This document shows, in pieces, positions 1-8,570 of a stretch of DNA of 64,000 nucleotides. The stretch spans positions 341,001 to 405,000 of the forward strand of contig NZ_OY763930.1 of NCBI RefSeq assembly GCF_963667685.1. Reading direction: 5' to 3'. The notes under the pieces were generated by a model. It did no database searches. It saw only the letters and a program-made list of their open reading frames with translations, and had not been told where the DNA came from. The translations under genes were made by a program, and so were the position numbers. The stretch comes from Maridesulfovibrio sp. Its GTDB lineage: Bacteria; Desulfobacterota; Desulfovibrionia; Desulfovibrionales; Desulfovibrionaceae. Numbering within the stretch: the stretch's first letter is position 1; the number at the start of each line of letters is the position of its first letter.

Positions 1-102
1 ATGACTCTCTTCCCGGGAGCAGCACTCATACTGCTGGTAGTGGGTATCAACCTTTTCGCCGACTGGTTGCGCGATGAGATGAACCCAAAACTGGCAAGAT
101 AA
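1..102 (+). CDS. ABC transporter permease, oligopeptide/dipeptide type (C-terminal fragment)
   Basis: Only the last 33 codons lie in the window; the gene begins upstream of base 1. The visible peptide has a hydrophobic stretch after a FPGAAL motif and ends with GINLFADWLRDEMNPKL. This closely resembles the conserved C-terminus of DppC/OppC-type permeases (typically G-x-N-L-x-G-D-x-L-R-D-x-x-D-P-R-L), the second membrane subunit of peptide or nickel importers. The ATG at base 1 is an internal Met, not a start. The M20 peptidase follows after about 165 bases, which fits a peptide-utilisation neighbourhood. The substrate cannot be told from this piece. Confidence 0.75.
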   Translation: MTLFPGAALILLVVGINLFADWLRDEMNPKLAR

Positions 103-146
103 TATAATATATGATGCGCTAACGCGCTTTGTACTGATTTATTTAA

Positions 147-245
147 GCCTCCGGAGGCCCCTGCCGGGGAGTCCCCCGGGGGCTTATAACCTTTTAACAA
201 GCTTCGCGTACCTAGCTCTCAAAATCGAGTTGATATACGAAACTG
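147..245 (+). repeat. GC-rich intergenic element, copy A
   Basis: The stretch between the permease and the M20 gene starts with a perfect 12-bp palindrome, GCCTCCGGAGGC (147-158). It continues with interleaved CCCC/GGGG arms, then GGCTTATAACCTTTT. The same order, GCCTCCGG-x-GGC then GGGGCTTA-ACCCTTTT, recurs after livF at 46076-46190. It can fold into a hairpin but has no clean T-tract. I read it as a dispersed intergenic repeat that may help terminate or stabilise the 3' ends of transport operons. Confidence 0.45.
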
Positions 246-267
246 CTACATCAATTGGATTTAGATC

Positions 268-1407
268 ATGACTGAACAAGAAACATACGACAACTTTCTG
301 AAAGATTTTGAAAAAATCATTAACACTGACAGTGCCAGCGAAAATCTGGACGGTGTTGCCGAAGTTGCAGCTTTCCTTAAAGACAAATTTGACGCACTCG
401 GTCTTGCTACCGAGATCACTCGTGAAGGTGAACGCGGTGTTCCATGCCTCAAAGCATGCACTCCGAGCAAAAATGGACGCTACGACTTCATGTTTATCGG
501 CCACATGGACACAGTCTTCCCAGAAGGTGAAGCTAAAAACCGACCCTTTAAAATTGAAGGCGGACGCGCGCTTGGACCGGGAACCAATGATATGAAAGGC
601 GGCCTGCTGGTTGCTCTCTACGCCATTGAAAAACTCAAAGCCGAAGGCAATCTTGAAAAGGTAGCCATCTGCGTTGCTTTCAATGGTGACGAAGAAGTGG
701 GTTCAGAAAACTCCCGCACATGGATCGAAAAGACTGCCGCAAATTGCGACCGTGTATTTGTTTTCGAACCCTGCCGTCCCGACTACCGCCACGTCATGCA
801 CCGCAAAGGTGGAGGAGTGGTACAAATTACAGCCAGCGGTATTTCCGCCCACTCCGGTGCTAACCCTGAACGCGGGGCAAACGCTTTGGTGGAACTGGCA
901 GGACACATACCTGTTATTCATACCCTGAATGACATGGATAATGCCATCACTGCCCAGTGCAACGTGATTAAGGGCGGCGACAAATTCAACATCATCCCCG
1001 ACCATGCAGAGCTTACTGTTGACGTCCGCGTGGGAACCAGAGAAGAAGCAGACATTGTAACTGAATTCTTCAAAAAACTGCCGGAAACAAACTATGTGCA
1101 AGGGGCTTCGATCCAAGTCTCCGGCGGTGTTGACCGCCCTCCCATGGAATACACCGACAAAACCATGGCCATGTGGGAAGTTCTGCACGCGGAGGCCGCT
1201 AAGCTTGGCATTGATTCAGCATGGATTTCGACCGGAGGCTGCTCTGACGGTAACTGGACAGCTGCCTTGGGCATCCCGACTATCGACGGTATGGGAACTG
1301 TAGGTGAGAACTCCCACCGCGAAGACGAATACATGGAACTGGACAGCATTGTGCCCATGATCAACATTGTTGCCAATACCTGCCTGACAATTGCTGACAA
1401 CCAATAG
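268..1407 (+). CDS. M20 family metallopeptidase (carboxypeptidase G2/ArgE-like)
   Basis: A 379-residue zinc peptidase or deacylase that would hydrolyse C-terminal or acyl-linked amino acids in the cytoplasm; no signal peptide is seen. The M20 metal-site series is in order: GHMDTV with His79, GTNDMKGG supplying the bridging Asp, DEEVGS with the catalytic and metal Glu pair, FEP, and a late His in ENSHRED. The central dimerisation insert is present (SGISAHSGANPERGANA). Length is normal for the family. Shine-Dalgarno is weak at the ATG, but the reading frame is clean. The adjacent peptide-type ABC permease suggests a role in using imported peptides or acylated amino acids. The exact substrate is not determinable. 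Confidence 0.85.
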   Translation: MTEQETYDNFLKDFEKIINTDSASENLDGVAEVAAFLKDKFDALGLATEITREGERGVPCLKACTPSKNGRYDFMFIGHMDTVFPEGEAKNRPFKIEGGRALGPGTNDMKGGLLVALYAIEKLKAEGNLEKVAICVAFNGDEEVGSENSRTWIEKTAANCDRVFVFEPCRPDYRHVMHRKGGGVVQITASGISAHSGANPERGANALVELAGHIPVIHTLNDMDNAITAQCNVIKGGDKFNIIPDHAELTVDVRVGTREEADIVTEFFKKLPETNYVQGASIQVSGGVDRPPMEYTDKTMAMWEVLHAEAAKLGIDSAWISTGGCSDGNWTAALGIPTIDGMGTVGENSHREDEYMELDSIVPMINIVANTCLTIADNQ

Positions 1408-1433
1408 ATAATTTAAAAAACATATCAAAAAAA

Positions 1434-1466
1434 GGACTTGCAGAGTTATCTGCAAGTCCTTTTTTA
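1434..1466 (+). terminator. Rho-independent terminator of the M20 gene
   Basis: A 10-bp stem, GGACTTGCAG/CTGCAAGTCC, with a 6-base loop is followed directly by six T residues. It begins 26 bases after the peptidase stop and lies between this gene and the converging DUF805 gene. Confidence 0.9.
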
Positions 1467-1494
1467 TTTCTGAATTAGGGCTTGATCAGTTAAA

Positions 1495-1818
1495 CTAATC
1501 AGTCTTTTTCAGGCAAATAAAAAGCAGGTAGGCCAGACCTACCACTGGAATCAACCCAACGGCCACAAGCCTTGGACTGCGCCCTACAGCATTAAGTCTG
1601 CGGATGAAAAGAGCTACACAAGGCAGGGATGTACCGATCAGGAACAACCCTGTCACAGTATCTACCACTTTTTTAGCTAAAGGGTGGTCAATGTACCCAA
1701 GCAAAAACAGCACACAGATGATGCCACTATGGACAAGAATAAACCTGCTGAATTCACGATAATCTGCCTTATCATGAAAGTTATTAAACTTCTTAAGTAT
1801 TTCTAAGTAAAATCTCAT
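1495..1818 (-). CDS. DUF805 family membrane protein
   Basis: A 107-residue integral membrane protein with three hydrophobic segments. The C-terminal part has the DUF805 signature: RRLNAVGRSPRL, then a hydrophobic helix with IPVVGLAYLLF and a basic end. The family (for example E. coli YhaH) has no firm biochemical role. I chose the ATG at 1818 because AGGAGA sits about 7 bases upstream. An in-frame ATG at 1842 would add 8 residues but overlaps that ribosome-binding site. The gene converges with the M20 peptidase and diverges from the hmc operon. Confidence 0.7.
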   Translation of the reverse strand: MRFYLEILKKFNNFHDKADYREFSRFILVHSGIICVLFLLGYIDHPLAKKVVDTVTGLFLIGTSLPCVALFIRRLNAVGRSPRLVAVGLIPVVGLAYLLFICLKKTD

Positions 1819-1948
1819 TATATTTCTCCTGTTCTCAGGCAACCAAGACGTTTTTGACCTGCATTTCTTCGTTTCTAATCACATTTGTGTCAAGAATTTT
1901 CCTCAAATTTGGAACCTCCCCACCCGGCAAATCAACCCGCAATAGTAG

Positions 1949-2057
1949 GGTATTTGGTAACCGATTTTTTTTAAAATCACCCCTTGACGGAACATAAAAG
2001 AATAACATACCTATCGGGCAGGTATAAAAACCTATCGACTAGGGGGGTATTAATACC
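1949..2057 (+). promoter_or_regulatory. hmc promoter region with clustered GGTAT/ATACC half-sites
   Basis: Within the 411-base gap before hmcA, a TTGACG hexamer (1984-1989) is a good -35. A poorer TACCTA-type -10 lies about 18 bases on. Overlapping and flanking it are ATACCT-N7-AGGTAT (2007-2025), CCTA-N5-TAGG (2031-2043) and GGTATTAATACC (2046-2057), with another GGTAT at 1949. ACCTATCG occurs twice 21 bp apart, two helical turns. The arrangement looks like an operator for a dimeric regulator. Rrf2, encoded downstream, is the obvious candidate, because IscR/Rrf2-type sites often begin ATACC. The transcript would carry a leader of about 200 bases before hmcA in which I see no riboswitch. Confidence 0.5.
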
Positions 2058-2229
2058 AACTGAATCGATGGGGAATGAGGCGCGCCGGAACGGGCTTTAA
2101 CGTTTTTCCAATAAACGGCTTTCCATGGGGGAAGCAACAGCCGGGAATAACAGATAAAAACCGACCGGAGCAACAAAGGCCCGGAGTATGAGGCTCCGAG
2201 GTCAATTGCATTGAGAGGGGATCCATATC

Positions 2230-3867
2230 ATGGCAAACGGAAAGAAACTATTGCGATTGTCCGGTATCCTGATTGTCCTGGCCGGGGTGCTCGGCTTCCA
2301 TATGGAGGCACTGAGCATGGTCGGAACCCCCCAGGAAAACGGCTATAAGCGTCCTGATCTGATTATGATCGACACTATTGCCGCTCAGGAAAAACTGGAG
2401 CTGCCTGCTGTTGTGTTTCTTCATGATACACACACTAAGGCTATGGCTGAGCAGGGCAAAGACTGTACTGCCTGCCACCAGAAAACAGAAGGAAGCATGT
2501 CCTACAAGTTCATGAGAACTGAAGACGGGTCTTCTAAAAAGCTTAAAGAAATTTACCACAACGGTTGTATCAGCTGTCATGCTGCCGATGCCAAGGCCGG
2601 AAAGAAAACCGGTCCTCAGGTCGGAGAATGCCGCAGCTGTCACATGGCTGACCCTGAAATCAAAGCAGAGCGTGCACCAGCCGGCATGGAGAATATTCTC
2701 CACTACCGCCACTGGGATTCCAAGCTCATAGCAAAAGATGAAGGCCAGGAAACCAATTGTGGAAGCTGTCACCACGTGTACAACAGTATCGACAAGAAAC
2801 TTGAGTACGTGAAAGGACAGGAAGAAAACTGTAGCGCATGTCACACAGCTACCCCTGAGGGTGCGGTTAAACTGACCACCTCTGAAGCCTACCATGGCCA
2901 GTGTGTCAGCTGTCACCTTGAGATGAAAGCCGCCAAAGCTGAAAAGACCGGTCCTGTCAACTGTGCCGGTTGTCACGGCGAAAACCAGGCTGCAGACCTC
3001 AAAGAAGACAACGCTGCCGTAATGAAAAAGCTGGGTGGTAAACTGCCCCGCCTTCCCAGACAACAGCCCGACGCTGTTCTGCTCACCGCCCCTGTACAGG
3101 AAAACGTTGCTGTTAAGACAACAATGGCTGCCGTAGCTTTCAACCATAAGGCCCACGAAGGTTACACTTACTCCTGCAGCTCCTGCCACCACAAGACCAT
3201 GAACAAGTCCTGCTCCTCCTGCCATACTGTTCGCGGTTCCAAGGACGGCGGTTATGTTACTCTCGACAAGGCTATGCACAAAGTTGACAGCACCAGATCC
3301 TGTGTTGGCTGTCACGCTGTAAAGCAGAAAGATCCTAAATGTGCAGGCTGCCACGAACTCATGCCCAAGAACGCAATCAAGTCCAAAGAGGCCTGTGCCG
3401 TATGTCACAACGGACCTGCTTCCACTTCCAGCGAACCTGTTGCAATGGATGCCTCCGCCAAGGCTGAAATTGCTTCCAAGCTGATCACGAAGCGTCCCGA
3501 GTCTCCGACCCTTATTGCGGAAAAGGACATTCCTGAATTCGTGACCATCAACGTCCTCGAAAATGAATACAAAGCCAGCAAGCTGCCCCACCGCAAGATC
3601 ATCATGAGCTTGGTTAACGGTATGAAGGGTGATGCTATGGCCAACGCCTTCCACAGCACACCGCTTACCGTGTGCGGAAGCTGCCACCACAACAGTCCCG
3701 CTAGCGCCACCCCGCCAAGTTGCGCAAGCTGCCACGGTGGTAAAGTTCAGGACGGACGTCCGGCCCTCAAGGCTGCTTATCACGTTCAGTGCATGACCTG
3801 TCATGACGCAATGAACATCAAGAAGCCTGCTTCTACTGACTGCACCGCATGTCACGCGAAGAAATAG
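2230..3867 (+). CDS. hmcA: High-molecular-weight cytochrome c, 16 haems
   Basis: A 545-residue periplasmic multihaem cytochrome, the electron-collecting subunit of the Hmc complex. A hydrophobic N-terminal segment after MANGKK is the export signal. I count exactly 16 CXXCH haem c motifs, first CTACH, last CTACH close to the C-terminus. This equals the D. vulgaris HmcA count, and the length is typical. Many extra His residues (CHH, HxxH) can supply second axial ligands. In the family it takes electrons from periplasmic hydrogenase via type I cytochrome c3 and passes them to HmcB-F. The ATG is preceded by GAGAGGGG. It is first in an operon with hmcB starting 29 bases downstream. Confidence 0.97.
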   Translation: MANGKKLLRLSGILIVLAGVLGFHMEALSMVGTPQENGYKRPDLIMIDTIAAQEKLELPAVVFLHDTHTKAMAEQGKDCTACHQKTEGSMSYKFMRTEDGSSKKLKEIYHNGCISCHAADAKAGKKTGPQVGECRSCHMADPEIKAERAPAGMENILHYRHWDSKLIAKDEGQETNCGSCHHVYNSIDKKLEYVKGQEENCSACHTATPEGAVKLTTSEAYHGQCVSCHLEMKAAKAEKTGPVNCAGCHGENQAADLKEDNAAVMKKLGGKLPRLPRQQPDAVLLTAPVQENVAVKTTMAAVAFNHKAHEGYTYSCSSCHHKTMNKSCSSCHTVRGSKDGGYVTLDKAMHKVDSTRSCVGCHAVKQKDPKCAGCHELMPKNAIKSKEACAVCHNGPASTSSEPVAMDASAKAEIASKLITKRPESPTLIAEKDIPEFVTINVLENEYKASKLPHRKIIMSLVNGMKGDAMANAFHSTPLTVCGSCHHNSPASATPPSCASCHGGKVQDGRPALKAAYHVQCMTCHDAMNIKKPASTDCTACHAKK

Positions 3868-3896
3868 TAACGGATAGCCTGAAGGAGAACAGATAA

Positions 3897-4958
3897 ATGT
3901 TACGCAGAACATTCCTCGGAATGCTGGGCGCAGCCTGCGTGGGAGCTTCCCTCCCCGCAGGAGCTGAGGCCGCAGGCAAGGAGTTCAAAGGATATCCCGG
4001 AAGTAAGGGTGTACTCTTTGACGCTACCCGCTGCATCGGCTGCCGCAAATGTGAAGCAGCCTGCAACAAGGTCCAGAAACTTCCCGCACCGGAGAAGAAA
4101 TTCGATGACCTTTCCGTGCTGGACACCAAACGCAGAACTGATGCCAAGACCTTCACCGTGGTTAACAAGTACGGTACTCCGGAACATCCCGTATTCCGCA
4201 AGTCCCAGTGCAACCACTGTCTTGAGCCTGCATGTGCGTCCGCATGTTTCGTAAAAGCATTCAAAAAACTGCCCAACGGCGCAGTTGTTTATGATGAGTC
4301 GGTTTGTGTCGGCTGCCGCTACTGCATGGTGGCATGCCCCTTTGAAATCCCGGCTTATGAATATGATGAACCCCTGACCCCGCGGGTTATGAAGTGCGAC
4401 ATGTGCGCTCCCCGTCAGGCAAAGGGAGAACTTCCCGGCTGTGTTGCCGAGTGCCCGAAAGAAGCACTTGTCTTCGGTGAAAGGGATGAGCTTATCAAAA
4501 TCGCCCGCGAACGTATCCGCCGCAACCCCGACCGTTACGTCGACCACCTTTACGGTGAAGACGAAATGGGCGGAACCAGCTGGATGTACCTCTCCGGCGT
4601 GCCTTTCAAAGAAATCGGCATGCGCGAAGACCTCGGTACAAAGTCCGCACCTGAGCTCACTGCCGGTGCACTGGCTGCGGTACCCATGGTTGCAGGCCTC
4701 TGGCCCGTTCTCCTCGGCGGCATCTACGCTGTAAGCAAACGCAACAGCAAAATAGCCGACGAAGAACGCAAGGAAGCTGTGGAAAACGCAATTGCCAAGG
4801 CAAGCGCGGAAGCTGAAAAAACTCTCTCCGAAGCTCTTGAAAAGGCTGATGTTGCCAACAAGCGCAAGATCGAAGTCGAGGTCAAGAAAGCTGTAGAAGA
4901 AGCCCTTGCTCCGAAAGAAGAAGAGCAGGAAGAAAACAGCGAGAAGGAGGAATCCTAA
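3897..4958 (+). CDS. hmcB: Hmc complex Fe-S subunit, Tat-exported with C-terminal membrane anchor
   Basis: A 353-residue ferredoxin-like subunit linking HmcA to the membrane subunits. The N-terminus has a twin-arginine signal (RRTFLGML), so it is folded before export. Four cysteine clusters follow: [32 protein letters not shown] and CDMC with a later C-x3-CP. This is enough for four [4Fe-4S] centres. Around residues 255-280 is one transmembrane helix. The last 70 or so residues are an Ala/Glu/Lys-rich, probably coiled-coil tail. The start is preceded by AAGGAG. The stop overlaps the hmcC start (TAATG), indicating translational coupling. Confidence 0.95.
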   Translation: MLRRTFLGMLGAACVGASLPAGAEAAGKEFKGYPGSKGVLFDATRCIGCRKCEAACNKVQKLPAPEKKFDDLSVLDTKRRTDAKTFTVVNKYGTPEHPVFRKSQCNHCLEPACASACFVKAFKKLPNGAVVYDESVCVGCRYCMVACPFEIPAYEYDEPLTPRVMKCDMCAPRQAKGELPGCVAECPKEALVFGERDELIKIARERIRRNPDRYVDHLYGEDEMGGTSWMYLSGVPFKEIGMREDLGTKSAPELTAGALAAVPMVAGLWPVLLGGIYAVSKRNSKIADEERKEAVENAIAKASAEAEKTLSEALEKADVANKRKIEVEVKKAVEEALAPKEEEQEENSEKEES

Positions 4959-6130
4959 TGTCCACTCCCGCGAATAACGGCCCTAAATCGGCCTTCAATA
5001 CATTCAATCTGGTGGCAGGTGCCATCCTTGTTGTGGGTCTGATCCTTTCCGTGCTCAGATTCACTCAGGGTATCGGTCCCGTGACCAACCTTGATGACAA
5101 CAACCCATGGGGTATCTGGATCGGATTCGACCTGCTCTGCGGTGTTGCTCTCGCAGCCGGCGGATACACTACTTCCGCAGCCTGCTATATCTTCGGACTC
5201 AAGCGCTTTCACTCCGCTGTACGTCCGGCAATCCTGACCGCATTCCTCGGCTACGCCCTTGTTGTATTCGCACTGCAATACGACCTCGGCCGTCCGTGGA
5301 GACTCCCTTACCCCATCTTCGTTTCTCAGGGTACTACATCCCTGCTCTTCGAAGTTGGTCTGTGTGTTATGCTCTACCTGACAGTTCTCTTCATTGAGTT
5401 CACTCCGGCCATGTTCGAATGGCTCGGCTGGACGAAGATCCGCAAAGTGGTCGTTAAACTGACCCTCGTGCTGACCATCTTCGGCGTAGTGCTCTCCACC
5501 CTGCACCAGTCCTCACTCGGCGCGCTGTACACCATCGTACCGTCTAAACTGCACCCGCTCTGGTACTCCCCCTACATGCCGCTTTACTTCTTTGTTTCAA
5601 GTATCGCAGCAGGTATGTCCATGGTCATCTTCGAAGGCACCATGTCCCACAAGAAGCTGCACCGCATGATGGATGAAGAATACCTCAAGCACCACGACAG
5701 CGTTGTGTTCGGATTCGGTAAGGCTACTTCACTTGTTCTCTTCGGCTACTTCTTCATTAAAACTATGGGCGTGGCTTACGACAACAACTGGCATTACCTT
5801 GCATCCGGCTACGGCCTGCTCTTCCTGACTGAAATGCTCGGCTTCGTTGCCCTGCCCTGCTTCCTTTATGCTGTAGGTGTGCGCGATAGAAACTCCGGCC
5901 TGATCAAAAAAGCAGCGATCATTACCGTTCTCGGTATCGTGTTTAACAGGTTCAACGTTTCCATGATTGCGTTTAACTACCATCTGCCTGCTGCTGAAAG
6001 GTACTTCCCAAGCATGACTGAAATCGGAATCTCCGTATTCATCGTAACTCTCGGTGTCGTGATTTTCCGTTTCATCACTACCCGGATGCCCATTTTCTTC
6101 GAGCATCCTGACTACAAAGGCGACCACTAG
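4958..6130 (+). CDS. hmcC: Hmc complex NrfD-like integral membrane subunit
   Basis: A 390-residue polytopic membrane protein with about ten hydrophobic helices, of the NrfD/PsrC family that hands electrons between a periplasmic Fe-S subunit and the quinone pool or partner subunits. Typical features are the conserved NNPWGIW motif near residue 48, a DLGRPWR loop, and many charged loop ends. Length matches family members. It overlaps hmcB by one base. A strong stem-loop follows before hmcD, so expression of the second half of the operon may be tuned separately. Confidence 0.94.
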   Translation: MSTPANNGPKSAFNTFNLVAGAILVVGLILSVLRFTQGIGPVTNLDDNNPWGIWIGFDLLCGVALAAGGYTTSAACYIFGLKRFHSAVRPAILTAFLGYALVVFALQYDLGRPWRLPYPIFVSQGTTSLLFEVGLCVMLYLTVLFIEFTPAMFEWLGWTKIRKVVVKLTLVLTIFGVVLSTLHQSSLGALYTIVPSKLHPLWYSPYMPLYFFVSSIAAGMSMVIFEGTMSHKKLHRMMDEEYLKHHDSVVFGFGKATSLVLFGYFFIKTMGVAYDNNWHYLASGYGLLFLTEMLGFVALPCFLYAVGVRDRNSGLIKKAAIITVLGIVFNRFNVSMIAFNYHLPAAERYFPSMTEIGISVFIVTLGVVIFRFITTRMPIFFEHPDYKGDH

Positions 6131-6139
6131 AAGCATGTC

Positions 6140-6167
6140 CATCGAATCCACGCATGTGGATTCGATG
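6140..6167 (+). other. Intercistronic stem-loop between hmcC and hmcD
   Basis: A perfect 12-bp stem, CATCGAATCCAC paired with GTGGATTCGATG, closes a GCAT tetraloop. It begins 9 bases after the hmcC stop. It is followed by A residues rather than T, so it is not a Rho-independent terminator on the plus strand. An RNA-processing or stability element separating hmcABC from hmcDEF is the likely role (inference). Confidence 0.6.
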
Positions 6168-6229
6168 AAAAAAATACATTCAATTGATTTAGACATGACC
6201 TCAGGTCGTTTCATTAAGGAGATAGTAAA

Positions 6230-6391
6230 ATGGAAGCACATAACCTTCAGGAATACTACACATTCACCAAAGGTATCATGTACCTTCTGATGGGTGGAGC
6301 ACTGGTTGGCGTAACCCTGTTCTGGCAGTTCCTCATGGGCGGAAAAGCCTACCGTGATGAAAACAAAAAGAACTACGGCGACCACCATTAA
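6230..6391 (+). CDS. hmcD: Hmc complex small membrane subunit
   Basis: A 53-residue single-helix protein: a polar start MEAHNLQEYYTF, a hydrophobic segment from about residue 15 to 37, then a charged tail ending YGDHH. HmcD in D. vulgaris is likewise a tiny one-helix protein placed between hmcC and hmcE, and position and topology match. AAGGAG is placed about 9 bases before the ATG. The function in the family is structural or unknown. hmcE begins 22 bases downstream. Confidence 0.88.
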   Translation: MEAHNLQEYYTFTKGIMYLLMGGALVGVTLFWQFLMGGKAYRDENKKNYGDHH

Positions 6392-6413
6392 GCGCTAGAC
6401 GAGGAGAAACAAA

Positions 6414-7091
6414 ATGTATGAACTTCTGACCGGGCCTTTGTGCTGGCTGGTTTTCGCAATCAGCTTCGGCGGCCTGCTGGTGCGCGTAGTGCTCTACTTC
6501 AAGGGCCTCAACCAGCAGCTCGACCGTGTGGCATACAAAGCCCACATGTCTTACGGACTTAAAGGCGCATTCAATTCAATTATCAGCTGGCTGAACCCCG
6601 TGGGCGCACGCGCATGGAGAAAGAAGCCCGGCTTTACCTTTATATTCTTTGCATTCCACATCGGACTGCTCGCCACACCCATTTTCCTTGCAGCTCATAA
6701 CGTCATGCTTCAGGAAAACCTGGGATTCAGCCTGCCGCAGATTCCCGCATTTTTGGCGGACCTGCTCTCATGGGTCGTAATCGTGGCCTGTGTCGCAATC
6801 ATTCTGCGCCGCATAGCTCTCCCGGAAGTAAGAATTCTCACCACAGCTTATGATTACCTTCTGCTGGTGATCACCGTAGCCCCCTTCGTAACCGGCCTTA
6901 TCGCCCGTTACCAGATGGGTGACTACCAGTTCTGGCTGCTGGCACACATCATCACCGGTCAAATCTGGCTGCTGTGCCTGCCTTTCACCAAACTCAGCCA
7001 CTGCGTGCTCTTCTTCTGTTCCCGTGCTCAGCTCGGAATGGATTACGGTATCAAACGCGGCGGCATGAAAGGCTCCACCTTCTCCTGGTAA
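6414..7091 (+). CDS. hmcE: Hmc complex NarI-like membrane subunit
   Basis: A 225-residue membrane protein with about five hydrophobic helices, related to NarI/DsrM-type cytochrome b subunits. His residues lie inside or at the ends of helices (AFHIGLL, LLAHIITG), suitable as haem b ligands. Length equals that of D. vulgaris HmcE. It passes electrons from HmcC towards cytoplasmic HmcF in the accepted model. It is preceded by GAGGAG and followed 32 bases later by hmcF in the same operon. Confidence 0.93.
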   Translation: MYELLTGPLCWLVFAISFGGLLVRVVLYFKGLNQQLDRVAYKAHMSYGLKGAFNSIISWLNPVGARAWRKKPGFTFIFFAFHIGLLATPIFLAAHNVMLQENLGFSLPQIPAFLADLLSWVVIVACVAIILRRIALPEVRILTTAYDYLLLVITVAPFVTGLIARYQMGDYQFWLLAHIITGQIWLLCLPFTKLSHCVLFFCSRAQLGMDYGIKRGGMKGSTFSW

Positions 7092-7123
7092 CAGGAAAGT
7101 AACAGCCATACAGGAGTAAGAAA

Positions 7124-8512
7124 ATGCCTCAAGGTAAGCTTTGTAACAGACAGCCGATCACAACCGACGAGCAGCTCAAACTGACTCTTTCGGATAAGAG
7201 CGGTAAGCAGTATTACGCTGAAATGAAAGAACTGGACGTGGATACCAACGCTCTGTGGGCCACTATCCAGAAAACAATGAAATCCAGAACTAAGACCTGG
7301 CTCGAAATCTGTGCCCACTGCGGCATGTGCGCAGACAGCTGTTTCCTTTATCAGGTAAACGACTGCGTTCCCGAGCAGGTTCCTTCTTATAAAATCCAGT
7401 CCACTCTCGGACATATCGTGAAGAAGAAAGGACAGGTGGATAACGAATTCATGCGCCACTGCATGAAGGTCGCATGGTCCCAGTGCACATGTTGTAACCG
7501 TTGCGGCATGTACTGCCCCCACGGCATCGACATGGGTGTTATGTTCTCCTACCTTCGCGGACTCCTCTACTCTCAGGGCTTTGTTCCCTGGGAACTGAAA
7601 ATCGGTTCCGGTATGCACCGCGTATACCGCGCACAGATGGACGTCACCACCGAGGACTGGGTAGAAACATGTGAATGGATGGCTGAAGAGACCGAGGAAG
7701 AATGGCCAGGTCTGACCATTCCGGTTGATAAACAAGACGCCGACATCATGTACACCTGTAACGCCCGTGAGCCCAAACACTACCCGGAAGACCTCGCAGA
7801 AGCTGCAATTCTCTTCCACGTAGCAGGGGAAAACTGGACCGTACCTTCCGAAGGTTGGGAACAGACATCCCTTTCCATGTTTGCCGGCGACTGGGAATGT
7901 TGTAAAGACAATGTCAACCACGTATACGATGCTATTGAGCGCCTAAACCCGGCCCGTGTAACCGGAACCGAGTGCGGTCACGCTCACCGAGCCACCGTTA
8001 TTGAAGGTCCCTACTGGGCCGGACGTAAAGACGGTCTGCCGCCTAAGCCTTACATTCACTACGTTGAATGGCTGGCCGAAGCCCTGCGTGAAGGCAAGCT
8101 CAAAATTGATCCCGCAAAACGCATTAAAGAGCCGGTAACACTCCAGGATTCCTGTAACTATGTCCGTAACCAGGGACTCAAAGACGTTACCCGCGAAATC
8201 ATCAATTACATTGTTGAACCGGGATACTTCGTGGAAATGGCACCCAACAAGGAACATAACTACTGCTGCGGCGGTGGCGGCGGATTCAACGGAATCGGCC
8301 TCTACCGTGAACAGCGTAACGTGGCCCTGCGCAAAAAGATGGACCAGATTCTAGATACCGGTTGTAAACTGGTAATCGCTCCATGCCATAACTGCTGGGA
8401 TGCCATTCGTGACCTTGAAGAGGAATATGAAATCGGCATCCGCTGGTCCTTCCTCAAGCCTCTGATCATCGGTATGCTCGATATTCCCGAAGGCATGCGT
8501 GTCGAATGGTAG
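7124..8512 (+). CDS. hmcF: Hmc complex cytoplasmic Fe-S protein (HdrD/CCG-domain)
   Basis: A 462-residue soluble subunit on the cytoplasmic face. The N-terminal third has two ferredoxin-type clusters, [11 protein letters not shown] near residue 63 and [10 protein letters not shown] near residue 125. The C-terminal half carries CCG-type cysteines: [21 protein letters not shown] and APCHNCW. These bind the noncubane [4Fe-4S] centre seen in HdrB/HdrD and DsrK. It probably reduces or oxidises a cytoplasmic thiol or Fe-S partner connected to sulfate reduction. It is the last of the six hmc structural genes. The universal stress gene starts 58 bases later. Confidence 0.94.
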   Translation: MPQGKLCNRQPITTDEQLKLTLSDKSGKQYYAEMKELDVDTNALWATIQKTMKSRTKTWLEICAHCGMCADSCFLYQVNDCVPEQVPSYKIQSTLGHIVKKKGQVDNEFMRHCMKVAWSQCTCCNRCGMYCPHGIDMGVMFSYLRGLLYSQGFVPWELKIGSGMHRVYRAQMDVTTEDWVETCEWMAEETEEEWPGLTIPVDKQDADIMYTCNAREPKHYPEDLAEAAILFHVAGENWTVPSEGWEQTSLSMFAGDWECCKDNVNHVYDAIERLNPARVTGTECGHAHRATVIEGPYWAGRKDGLPPKPYIHYVEWLAEALREGKLKIDPAKRIKEPVTLQDSCNYVRNQGLKDVTREIINYIVEPGYFVEMAPNKEHNYCCGGGGGFNGIGLYREQRNVALRKKMDQILDTGCKLVIAPCHNCWDAIRDLEEEYEIGIRWSFLKPLIIGMLDIPEGMRVEW

Positions 8513-8570
8513 TAACACCCGTCAATAGTGACAGGTGATCTGATATTGTCCGCAACGAACGAGGTGTCAC

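Noticed and set aside
2248-3912. 554-codon open frame antisense to hmcA
   Set aside because: It is the mirror of a Cys/His-codon-rich gene; the plus strand has 16 haem motifs and clear operon context.
7043-7921. 292-codon minus-strand frame across hmcE/hmcF
   Set aside because: It overlaps two well-supported hmc genes, and its composition reflects the complement of their codons.
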